Shown here in pieces: positions 36,710 to 44,267 of a stretch of 64,000 nt of DNA; within the stretch, counting starts at the first letter, position 1; each line of letters starts with the position of its first letter. Source of the DNA: Roseococcus pinisoli. GTDB taxonomy: Bacteria > Pseudomonadota > Alphaproteobacteria > Acetobacterales > Acetobacteraceae. The translations under genes and the position numbers were made by a program. The notes under the pieces are model-generated. The model searched no databases. It worked only from the letters and a program-made list of their open reading frames with translations, and was not told the origin of the DNA. Location: contig NZ_JAHCDA010000005.1 in assembly GCF_018413645.1 (NCBI RefSeq), positions 239,017 to 303,016 of the forward strand, in the 5' to 3' direction.

Positions 36710-38760
36710 ATGCCCGCGCCGTGGAGGCCGGTGCCATGGAGGCCAACGCCGATCGGGGCGGGCCGGCCATGCTGCTGACCGGGATGCTCGTCCTTGCCCT
36801 GCTGGCGGCCACCAATGTCGCGCATGGCGAGACCAACCTTTCCCTCGCGCAGGTGCTCTCCGCGCTGACGCGCGATGCCGACCCGCTGCTGCGCGACATG
36901 GTGCGGGACTTTCGGCTGCCGCGCGCCGTGGTGGGCCTGCTGGGCGGCGCCGCGCTCGGCGTCTCGGGGGCGCTGCTGCAGAGCGTGCTGCGCAACCCGA
37001 TGGTCTCGCCGGGCATCCTCGGCATCAGCGCGGGCAGCCATCTCTTCATCGTGCTCGCCACGGTCTTCGCGCCCTGGCTGCTGAACCTCGCGCCGCTGCC
37101 CCTCACCCTGGCCGGGGGATGGATGGCCGTCGCGATGGTGTGGCTGCTGGCCGGGGGGCGCCGGGCCTCGCCGCTGCGCATCGTGCTGGCCGGGCTGATC
37201 GTGTCCATGACGCTCGGCGGCATCACCAGTGCCGTCCTGGTGATGAACGAGACCGAAGCGCGCTTCCTGCTCGCCTGGAGCGGCGGAATGCTGCGGCAGA
37301 ACGGCTGGGCCGGCGCCTCCTTCGCCTGGCCCTGGATCCTGGGCTGCCTTGCGCTGGTCATGCTCACGGCGCGCCAGCTCGACCTCTCCATGCTGGGCGA
37401 GGAGACGGCACGCGCGCTCGGCCAGCGCACGCGGCTGGTGGTGCTGGCCTGCCTGGGCGCCGTGCTGGTGCTGACCGGGGTGGTGGTGGCGGTCGCCGGG
37501 CCCATCGGCTTCGTCGGGCTGGTGGCGCCGCATCTCGTGAAGCTGGCGGGCATCCGTCGGCACGCCATGCTGCTGCCGGCCAGTGCCATCTGGGGCGCGG
37601 CGCTGCTGCTGGGCGCGGACACCCTGACACATGTCTTCGGCTCGCTGACGCGCACCCCGCCGGTCGGCGCCATCACGGCCGCGATCGGCGCGCCCTGGCT
37701 GCTCTGGCTGGTGCTGCGCGGGCGCCGGCACGGGGCAGGCTTTGCGCCCATGACGCCCTTTGGCGTGCGCCCACGCCCGCTGCTGCCCTGGCCGTTGACG
37801 GCGGGGCTGCTCGGGCTCGGCGTGCTGGGAACCCTGCTGCTCGGGCTGACGGTGGTGGGCGGGCTGCCCCTGTCGCCCGGGACCGTGCTGGCTGCCCTGG
37901 CTGGCGAGGGCAGCGCCGTCGCCCAGCGCATCGTCCTGGAGTTCCGGCTGCCACGCATCCTCGCCGCGCTGCTGGCGGGGGCGTGCTTCGCGGTGGCCGG
38001 CGCGCTGATCCAGGACGCGCTGCGCAACCCGCTGGCCGATGCCTCCGTGATCGGCGTGAATGCCGGGGCCAGCGCCGGCGTGCTGCTGCTCCTGGCCGCC
38101 TGGCCGCTGGCGGCGGGCCCGGTGGTATCGGCCGCGGCGCTGGCGGGTGGCCTCGCCGCCGCGGCGGCGATCTTCGGCCTCGCCTGGCGGCGGCGGCTGA
38201 TGCCCGCGATCCTGATCCTGACCGGCATCGCGGTGGGCGCCATCTGCGGCGCCATCGTGCAGATCCTCGTGCTGGACGGCCGCTTCACGGGCTCGCCGCT
38301 CGTCTGGCTCATCGGCGGGCTGCATGCGCGCGGCTGGCCGGCCGTCCAGGTGCTGGCCCCCGCGCTGGCCCTGCTGCTGCCCCTCGGCCTCCTCCTCGCG
38401 CGACGGGTGGAGGTGCTGGCCTTCGACGACCTCACGGCCGGCAGCCTCGGCCTCGATGTCGGGCGTACGAGGCTGGGCGCGGGGCTGGTCGGCGTGGCGC
38501 TCGCCGCCATTGCCGTCTCCCAGACCGGGCCCATCGGCTATGTCGGCCTCGTCGCGCCGCATGCGGCGCGGCTGCTGACCGGCCACCGGATGCGGCCGCT
38601 GCTGCTGCTGGCCGGGCTGATCGGCGCGATCCTGCTCGGCCTCGCGGACATTGCCGCCCGGCTGGTGGTCCGCCCGGCCGAGGTCCCGGCCGGCGCCGTC
38701 GTGGCGCTGATCGGCGCCCCCTACCTCCTCTACCTCATCCACCGGAGCGACCGGTCATGA
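36706..38760 (+). CDS. Fused FhuB-like iron-siderophore permease
   Basis: A 684-aa polytopic protein made of two FecCD-type halves in one chain, as in FhuB (about 20 TM helices). Each half repeats DFRLPRAVVGLLGGAALGVS / EFRLPRILAALLAGACFAVA and GPIGFVGLVAPHLVKL / GPIGYVGLVAPHAARL. GTG start at 36706, overlapping the previous stop by 4 nt. A fused permease is typical of hydroxamate and coprogen uptake. Confidence 0.93.
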   Translation: MNARAVEAGAMEANADRGGPAMLLTGMLVLALLAATNVAHGETNLSLAQVLSALTRDADPLLRDMVRDFRLPRAVVGLLGGAALGVSGALLQSVLRNPMVSPGILGISAGSHLFIVLATVFAPWLLNLAPLPLTLAGGWMAVAMVWLLAGGRRASPLRIVLAGLIVSMTLGGITSAVLVMNETEARFLLAWSGGMLRQNGWAGASFAWPWILGCLALVMLTARQLDLSMLGEETARALGQRTRLVVLACLGAVLVLTGVVVAVAGPIGFVGLVAPHLVKLAGIRRHAMLLPASAIWGAALLLGADTLTHVFGSLTRTPPVGAITAAIGAPWLLWLVLRGRRHGAGFAPMTPFGVRPRPLLPWPLTAGLLGLGVLGTLLLGLTVVGGLPLSPGTVLAALAGEGSAVAQRIVLEFRLPRILAALLAGACFAVAGALIQDALRNPLADASVIGVNAGASAGVLLLLAAWPLAAGPVVSAAALAGGLAAAAAIFGLAWRRRLMPAILILTGIAVGAICGAIVQILVLDGRFTGSPLVWLIGGLHARGWPAVQVLAPALALLLPLGLLLARRVEVLAFDDLTAGSLGLDVGRTRLGAGLVGVALAAIAVSQTGPIGYVGLVAPHAARLLTGHRMRPLLLLAGLIGAILLGLADIAARLVVRPAEVPAGAVVALIGAPYLLYLIHRSDRS

Positions 38761-40010
38761 CCCGTTCCCTGCACTTCCATTCCTGCATCGACTGGCTGGA
38801 CGCTGCCTGGCGGGTGCCCGCCGAAACGCCCGCGCGGCTCTTCGACCTGCAGCAGGTGGCCGACCGCGCGCGCCTGGCCGAGCGCGGCCTGATGGACGCC
38901 ATGTTCATCGCGGATTTCTACACCTACCGCCCGCGCGTGAACCTCGAGCCGCTGACGCTGCTTTCCGCGCTGGCCGCTTGCACCACGCGCATCGGCCTCG
39001 TGGCCTCGGTCTCCACCACCTACAACGAGCCCTACGACCTGGCGCGGATGTTCGCCTCGCTCGACCATCTGAGCGGCGGGCGCGCGGGCTGGAACATGGT
39101 GACCACCGCAGTCGGCACCGTCTCGGCCAATTACAGCCGGGAGGAGCATCTGGAGCACGACAGCCGCTACGCTCGCGCCCAGGAATTCGTCGAGGTGGTG
39201 ACCGCGCTCTGGGACAGCTGGGAGGATGCGCCCGGCGGCGGCGAGGCCCGGCCGATCGGCCATGAGGGCGATTGGTTCAGCGTGCGGGGGCCGCTCAACG
39301 TGCCGCGCCCGCCGCAGGGCCATCCCGTGCGCTGCCAGGCCGGCGCCTCCGATGCAGGGAGGGACTTTGCCGCGCGCTGGGCGGAAGTCATCTTCACGGC
39401 GCAGCCACTGCTGCCGGTCGCGCAGGAATTCTACGCCGACCTGAAGGCGCGCCTGCCGGCCCATGGCCGTGCGGAGGCGGACATGGTGATCCTGCCCGGC
39501 CTCCTGCCTTTGCTCGCCGAAACCGCAGCCGAGGCGAAGGACATGGCGGCCGCCCGTCAGGCGGCGCAACCGGCCGAGGCGCGACGGATGGAGGAGCTGC
39601 TGGGCTTCGCCCTCTCCGCCCTGCCGATGGACGAGCCCATCCCGCTCGAGGTCCTGCCGGCGCGCAGCCGAGTGAACGGCATGCGCGGGCGGTCGGAGCT
39701 TTATCTCTCGCTGATCCGGAAGCACCGGCTGACCCCGCGCCAGGTCCTGAACCAGGACGCGCATCTGGGCTTCGCCGGCGATCCGCTCCAGACCGCCGAC
39801 CTCATCACCAAGTGGTTCCTGAATCGCGGCTGCGACGGCTTCACCCTGATGTGGCCGACCCTCCGCGCCAACGAGCTCTTCGTCGAGAAGGTGATCCCGC
39901 TGCTGCAGGAACGCGGCCTGTACCGCACCGCCTATGAGGGCACGACGCTGCGCGACCACTATGGCTTCCGGCCGCCGCCCGGCCGCCTCGACGTCAGGGG
40001 GGCGGCATGA
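38757..40010 (+). CDS. LLM-class flavin-dependent monooxygenase, first copy
   Basis: A 417-aa luciferase-like monooxygenase of the NtaA/SnaA/DmoA group, which uses reduced FMN supplied by a separate reductase. Family marks are AERGLMDAMFIADF, VSTTYNEPYDLARMFASLDH, GRAGWNMVTTAVG and ANYSREEHLEHDSRYARAQE (flavin and substrate pocket), then C-terminal GFAGDPLQTADLITKWF. NtaA/EmoA relatives oxidise metal-chelating aminopolycarboxylates, others sulfur compounds. The ATG overlaps the permease stop by 4 nt, so it belongs to the iron operon. No flavin reductase gene is in the operon. Confidence 0.9.
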   Translation: MTRSLHFHSCIDWLDAAWRVPAETPARLFDLQQVADRARLAERGLMDAMFIADFYTYRPRVNLEPLTLLSALAACTTRIGLVASVSTTYNEPYDLARMFASLDHLSGGRAGWNMVTTAVGTVSANYSREEHLEHDSRYARAQEFVEVVTALWDSWEDAPGGGEARPIGHEGDWFSVRGPLNVPRPPQGHPVRCQAGASDAGRDFAARWAEVIFTAQPLLPVAQEFYADLKARLPAHGRAEADMVILPGLLPLLAETAAEAKDMAAARQAAQPAEARRMEELLGFALSALPMDEPIPLEVLPARSRVNGMRGRSELYLSLIRKHRLTPRQVLNQDAHLGFAGDPLQTADLITKWFLNRGCDGFTLMWPTLRANELFVEKVIPLLQERGLYRTAYEGTTLRDHYGFRPPPGRLDVRGAA

Positions 40011-41293
40011 CCATGCGGCAGATGCACCTGAACTGCATGCTGGGCGGCATCGGCCTCGGCGCCTGGCGTCCCGGCGAGGCCGATCCCTGGACCCCGCGCG
40101 ACCTCGGCGCGCTGACCGCCATGGCGCGGACGGCAGAGCGCGGGCTGATGGACGCGCTGTTCTTCGGCGATCTCAACAGCACGGCCGGCGCCGGCAGGGC
40201 CGGCCTGCTGGGGCTGGAGCCCTTCACCACCTGCTCCGCCCTCGCCGCGGTGACGGAGCGGATCGGGCTGATCGTCTCGGCCTCCACCACCTATGCGCAG
40301 CCCTACAACGTGGCGCGGCGCCTGGCCTCGCTCGACCATATCAGCCAGGGGCGCGCGGGCTGGAACATCGTGACGACGCTGGTGGAAGCCGTGGCGGAGA
40401 ATTACGGCCGCGAGCCGCATCCGGGCATCGAGGCGCGCTACGCCCGGGCCGAGGAATTCACCGGTGTCGCGAAGGCGCTGTGGGACAGCTGGGACGAGGA
40501 GGCGGTCTTCGTGGATGCGGAAGGCCGAACCCGCGTGGATGGCGCAAAGGTGCGTCCCATCGCGCATCGCGGCGAGCATTTCGCGGTGCGCGGGCCACTC
40601 GACCTCTCGCGCCCGCCGCAGGGGCGGCCCGTGCTGGCGCAGGCGGGCTCCTCCGGTCCCGGCAAGGCCTTCGCGGCCCGCCATGCCGAGGTGATCTTCA
40701 CCGCCCAGCCCACCCTGCCCCGCGCCCAGGCCTTCCGTACGGAGATGCGCGCGCGGGCGGCCGCCGCCGGCCGGAATCCGGACAGGCTTCGCGTCCTGCC
40801 CGGCTTCGCGCCGGTGCTGGCGCCAAGCGAGGCCGAGGCGCGCGACCTGGCCGCGGCGCTACGCGGGCGAGAAGGCCGGCGCGCCAGGCTGGACCGCATC
40901 TCCGGCCTGCTGGGCCTGGACCTCGCCACGCTGCCGCCCGACGCCCCCATTCCGCCCGCGCTGCTGCCCGATATCTCGGATCCCGCGACGCATAGCCGCA
41001 CGGCGCTCTTCGTGGAGATGATCCGCGAGGAGGGGTTGAGCCCCGACGGCCTGCTGGCGCGCGGGGCGCATCTGTCCTTCGTCGGCACGCCGGAGGGCGC
41101 GGCGGAGCTGATGGAGCGCTGGATCCGGGCGGGGGCAGCGGATGGCTTCACGCTGATGTGGTCGCACATGCCGGGTGGGCTCGACCTCTTCGTGGAGGAG
41201 GTCATCCCGCGGTTGCAGGGGCGCGGTGTGTACCGCACCGCCTATCCTGGCCGCACGCTGCGGGAAACGCTGGGGCTGGAAAGGGAGAGATAG
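40007..41293 (+). CDS. LLM-class flavin-dependent monooxygenase, second copy
   Basis: A 428-aa paralogue of the preceding enzyme and also NtaA/DmoA-like: AERGLMDALFFGDL, VSASTTYAQPYNVARRLASL, GRAGWNIVTTLVEAVAENYG and ARYARAEEFTGVAKALWDSW. It ends FVEEVIPRLQGRGVYRTAYP. It shares FMN-dependent chemistry but is clearly divergent, so the two may act on successive or different substrates. Last gene of the locus; ATG overlaps the previous stop by 4 nt. Confidence 0.9.
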   Translation: MTMRQMHLNCMLGGIGLGAWRPGEADPWTPRDLGALTAMARTAERGLMDALFFGDLNSTAGAGRAGLLGLEPFTTCSALAAVTERIGLIVSASTTYAQPYNVARRLASLDHISQGRAGWNIVTTLVEAVAENYGREPHPGIEARYARAEEFTGVAKALWDSWDEEAVFVDAEGRTRVDGAKVRPIAHRGEHFAVRGPLDLSRPPQGRPVLAQAGSSGPGKAFAARHAEVIFTAQPTLPRAQAFRTEMRARAAAAGRNPDRLRVLPGFAPVLAPSEAEARDLAAALRGREGRRARLDRISGLLGLDLATLPPDAPIPPALLPDISDPATHSRTALFVEMIREEGLSPDGLLARGAHLSFVGTPEGAAELMERWIRAGAADGFTLMWSHMPGGLDLFVEEVIPRLQGRGVYRTAYPGRTLRETLGLERER

Positions 41294-41641
41294 AGGCGCG
41301 CGCGGGCACGGCGGGTAGGCGGCGATTGATCTGGCGGACGGATTTCGTGAAGCGCCCTGCCCCGTGTCCTTCCCGAAATATTAGGGCCGCCAAATTGAAT
41401 TTTCGGAAATATTGATTACGCCAGAAGCAACCTAAAGCGCCATCAATGGAGAAGGCGAGTACGGCTTCCGCCCCCCATGCGTGACTTTACGACCCAGCAG
41501 CAATCAGAGCCCCTGATCCGAAATGGCGCCCTGCGCCTCTCGACCACGGCTCTCATAGAAAAGCTCCACCACACATCGTGCGGTGGAGCGATTTCGGTCC
41601 CTTTGGGCTGGTTGCCAGGGCGCCCGCAGGCGCCCTTTCGA
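41294..41641. other. Intergenic region with two hairpins and AT-rich repeats
   Basis: No gene seen. AT-rich DNA around 41375-41415 carries GAAATATT twice about 25 bp apart. GCTCCACC (41563-41570) pairs with GGTGGAGC (41582-41589). A stronger hairpin, listed separately, lies at 41617-41636. Confidence 0.6.
41617..41636. terminator. Hairpin after the small lipoprotein gene
   Basis: AGGGCGCC-CGCA-GGCGCCCT, a perfect 8-bp stem with a 4-nt loop, starts 5 nt beyond the stop of the minus-strand lipoprotein gene. A short T-run (TTT) follows only on the plus strand, so direction is uncertain. Confidence 0.5.
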
Positions 41642-41827
41642 TCAGCCTCGTGCCGGCGGAACGTAGACCGGGGCCGGAGCGGGCGGGGCCACCTGGACCG
41701 GCGCCGGCGGAGGCGGGGGCGGTTCCTGCGCACAGGCCGCGAGGAGCGCCACGGGCGCCACCACAGCCATCAATGCCGCATTGCGGAACAGCTTTTGGCG
41801 GGTGACCATCTTGGAAACCGCTGACAT
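41642..41827 (-). CDS. Small proline-rich lipoprotein
   Basis: A 61-aa protein from ATG 41827, preceded by AAGGAG. The signal region LFRNAALMAVVAPVALLAAC ends in a lipobox LLAAC. The mature part is only about 28 residues, almost all Pro, Ala and Val (EPPPPPPAPVQVAPPAPAP). It is too short to be an enzyme and could be an outer-membrane or peptidoglycan-spacing lipoprotein. Divergent from the L,D-transpeptidase gene, which supports an envelope role. Confidence 0.7.
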   Translation of the reverse strand: MSAVSKMVTRQKLFRNAALMAVVAPVALLAACAQEPPPPPPAPVQVAPPAPAPVYVPPARG

Positions 41828-41930
41828 CTGCTTCTCCTTATTTGAATGACTTGTGGACAGCACTGGATTGAACGGCAATTTTCGGCAAAGAGTCAAACCT
41901 TCAATTGCATGGATCCGAAAAGGTCGAGAA

Positions 41931-43391
41931 GTGACATCAGTCCGTGTGCCCGGTCACAAATTGGAAACTGATCAGCAGCGGCTGTCGTCTTCTGAGCCGA
42001 CCTCGCTGTCCCGACGCACGACAATCGTCAGCACCGCGATGGCCCTCGCGGCGGCCTGCGGACTTGCCGCATGCAGTACCGTTCCAGAACTCGAAACCAC
42101 CGCGTTGCCGGTGCTTCCCCGCGCGCCCAAACCAAGCCGCCTGCGCCATGGGCCGTCCGAGCCGGCCCTCGCCGATGAGCGGCTGAACACGGACCTGCTG
42201 CGGCGCTTCTACGCGCGGCACGGCTTCGCGCCCGTCTGGACGAGCCGGCCGGCTGAGGCAGAGGCGCTGGTGAACATCGTCCTGCGCGCCGGCGAGCATG
42301 GCCTCGACCCCGAGCTGTTCCAGGCCGAACAGCTGCAGCGGCGCGCGACATTGCCGCCGCCCGATCGCGACGTCCTGCTCTCGGCCGCCTTCCTGTCCTA
42401 TGCGGAGGCGCTGGCCCAGGGCGCCGTGCCGGCCGATCAACGCCGGGATGGCGAGGCCCTCTCGCCCGAGCCGGTCGACGTGGTCGCGGCGCTCGATGCG
42501 GCCATGGACAGCGTGGATCCGGCAGCGGCGATCACGGCGCTGGCGCCCGCGACGCCGGCCTATAGGGAGCTGCGTCAGGCCCTGCAGCTGTATCGCGCGG
42601 GCGAGCTGGCCAGGGGCGCGGCCGCGGCGGGCCGCCTGCGCCGGATCGAGGTCAATCTCGAGCGCCAGCGCTGGCTGCCGCGGCAACTGCCGGCCGACCG
42701 CGTCTGGGTCAATGTCGCCGACCAGCAGTTGGAGCTCTACCTTGCCGATCGGCCTGTCTTCTCCACGCGGATCGTGGTGGGCCAGGACGCCCTGCGCAAT
42801 CAGAGCCCGGAATTCCGCACCGCGATCGAGGCGGGATTCCTCAATCCGCCCTGGGTCATCCCGAGAGACATCGTCACCGCCGAGATCCTGCCGCGGCTCC
42901 TCCGCGATCCGGACTATCTGGAGCGCAACAACATGCTTCTGCGCCCGAATGGCGAGGTGGAGCAGGCGCCGGGCCCGGAAGCCGGCCTCGGGCAGATCAT
43001 GTTCGACATGCCCAACCGCTTCGACGTCTATCTGCACGACACCCCGGACAGATCCGTTTTCGAGCGCGACAACCGCCGCATCAGCCATGGCTGCATCCGG
43101 GTGCAGAATCCGCTGGAGCTCGCCGCGCTGCTGATGCGCCGGCCGATCGACTCCCTCCACCGCGAGATCGCGACGGGCAGCACGACCCGGGCCAATCTGC
43201 CGACGCCGGTGGCGGTCTTCGTGACCTATCAGACCGTCTTCCTGGACAGCGACGGCACGCTGCAGTTCCGCCCGGATTTCTACAACCGGGACCTCGGGAT
43301 CTGGCGGCAGCTCCGCGCACGCCCCCAGGGCAGCCCCCCTCGCCTGCAGGCGGAGATGCGCCCGACTTCGTCCGCGCCCGTGCCGTTGTAA
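41931..43391 (+). CDS. L,D-transpeptidase (YkuD domain), probable lipoprotein
   Basis: Murein cross-linking enzyme of about 486 aa in the YcbB-like arrangement. An N-terminal lipobox-like GLAAC is followed by a peptidoglycan-binding-like region (LLRRFYARHGFAPVW). The YkuD catalytic domain runs from VWVNVADQQLELYLADRP to the active site RRISHGCIRVQNP, with His386 and Cys388 by this start. GTG 41931 with AAGGTCGAG upstream is my choice; the frame opens at 41853 and the start is uncertain. It makes 3-3 or Lpp-type links in the periplasm. Confidence 0.88.
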   Translation: MTSVRVPGHKLETDQQRLSSSEPTSLSRRTTIVSTAMALAAACGLAACSTVPELETTALPVLPRAPKPSRLRHGPSEPALADERLNTDLLRRFYARHGFAPVWTSRPAEAEALVNIVLRAGEHGLDPELFQAEQLQRRATLPPPDRDVLLSAAFLSYAEALAQGAVPADQRRDGEALSPEPVDVVAALDAAMDSVDPAAAITALAPATPAYRELRQALQLYRAGELARGAAAAGRLRRIEVNLERQRWLPRQLPADRVWVNVADQQLELYLADRPVFSTRIVVGQDALRNQSPEFRTAIEAGFLNPPWVIPRDIVTAEILPRLLRDPDYLERNNMLLRPNGEVEQAPGPEAGLGQIMFDMPNRFDVYLHDTPDRSVFERDNRRISHGCIRVQNPLELAALLMRRPIDSLHREIATGSTTRANLPTPVAVFVTYQTVFLDSDGTLQFRPDFYNRDLGIWRQLRARPQGSPPRLQAEMRPTSSAPVPL

Positions 43392-43522
43392 GTCGATAGA
43401 AGAAGCTTCTTCGGGCCTGTCGTCTCCAACGCCCCGGATGGACACGGCGCGCCGGGAGGCACTAGCGTCCCTTATCGGGCCGCCTGGGCGTGTCCGGCGA
43501 AACAGCCTTCCTGGAAACGATC

Positions 43523-43861
43523 ATGGCGCTTCAACGCATGGTGCTCGAAATCGGCATGGGCACCGATATTCGCGGCACGGATTATACCAAGGCCGCCGTC
43601 CGCGCGTTGCGTGACGCGCTCTGGCACAACACCCTGATGATCGGCGACGCCGTCGGCCAGCCCACCGATGCGATGCAGGTCGAGGTCCTGATCGGCGTGC
43701 CGAAGCCCGATCAGGTCAACAAGGCGGAGGTCCTGGCGATCCTGCCGCATGGCACCGGCACCGTGACCGTCGTCGAAGGCGGGCTCGAGATTCCGAACGA
43801 CGAGGGCACCAACACCACCGTCATCGCCAATTGCTGCGCCATCGTGCGTCTCGACATCTAA
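43523..43861 (+). CDS. Lin0512 family protein, first copy
   Basis: A 112-aa protein from ATG 43523. It matches the Lin0512 family, which has no assigned function: VLEIGMGTDIRGTDYTKAAV, RALRDALWHNTL, MQVEVLIGVPKPDQVNK and TVVEGGLEIPNDEGTN. No signal or TM segment. It is a paralogue of the next gene (12 nt downstream), and the pair probably form a heteromer or act on related ligands. Unknown role. Confidence 0.8.
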   Translation: MALQRMVLEIGMGTDIRGTDYTKAAVRALRDALWHNTLMIGDAVGQPTDAMQVEVLIGVPKPDQVNKAEVLAILPHGTGTVTVVEGGLEIPNDEGTNTTVIANCCAIVRLDI

Positions 43862-43873
43862 GGAACGCTGACC

Positions 43874-44215
43874 ATGGCCCTGAAGCGCATCATCCTGGAG
43901 ATGGGCAGCGGCAACGACCTGCATGGCGGGGACTACACCAAGGCGGCGCTGCGCGCGGTGCAGGACGCGCTGCATCACTCGTCGCTGTCCTTCATCCGCA
44001 CCCTCGGCCTCGACATCAAGACCATGCAGGTGGAGGTGACGATCGGCGTGCAGCGGCCCGACAAGGTGGACATCGAGGCCGTCCGCAAATCCCTGCCCTA
44101 CGGCGTCGTCACCGCGAAGGCGGTGAAGGGCGGCCTGGACGTGCCGGAGGAAGGCAAGCACGACCTGGCGGTGATCGCCTCCGCAGCCATCGCCGTCCGT
44201 TTCGATCTGCCCTGA
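43874..44215 (+). CDS. Lin0512 family protein, second copy
   Basis: A 113-aa paralogue of the preceding gene: ILEMGSGNDLHGGDYTKAAL, RAVQDALHHSSLSF, MQVEVTIGVQRPDKVDIEAV, VKGGLDVPEEGKHD. The conserved DYTKAA(V/L)RA segment, the MQVEV strand and the GGL(E/D) turn line up in both copies. Cytoplasmic by appearance. Function unknown. A strong hairpin follows. Confidence 0.82.
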   Translation: MALKRIILEMGSGNDLHGGDYTKAALRAVQDALHHSSLSFIRTLGLDIKTMQVEVTIGVQRPDKVDIEAVRKSLPYGVVTAKAVKGGLDVPEEGKHDLAVIASAAIAVRFDLP

Positions 44216-44221
44216 TCGGCC

Positions 44222-44267
44222 GGCCTGACGGCCGGTATCCACGCCCTGTCGGATACCGGGTCAGGCC
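44222..44267. terminator. Two-part bidirectional hairpin terminator
   Basis: Outer stem GGCCTGAC (44222-44229) with GTCAGGCC (44260-44267), inner stem CCGGTATCC (44232-44240) with GGATACCGG (44251-44259), and a 2-nt bulge. It lies between the convergent Lin0512 and RND genes and contains the RND stop codon (44261-44263). Confidence 0.65.
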
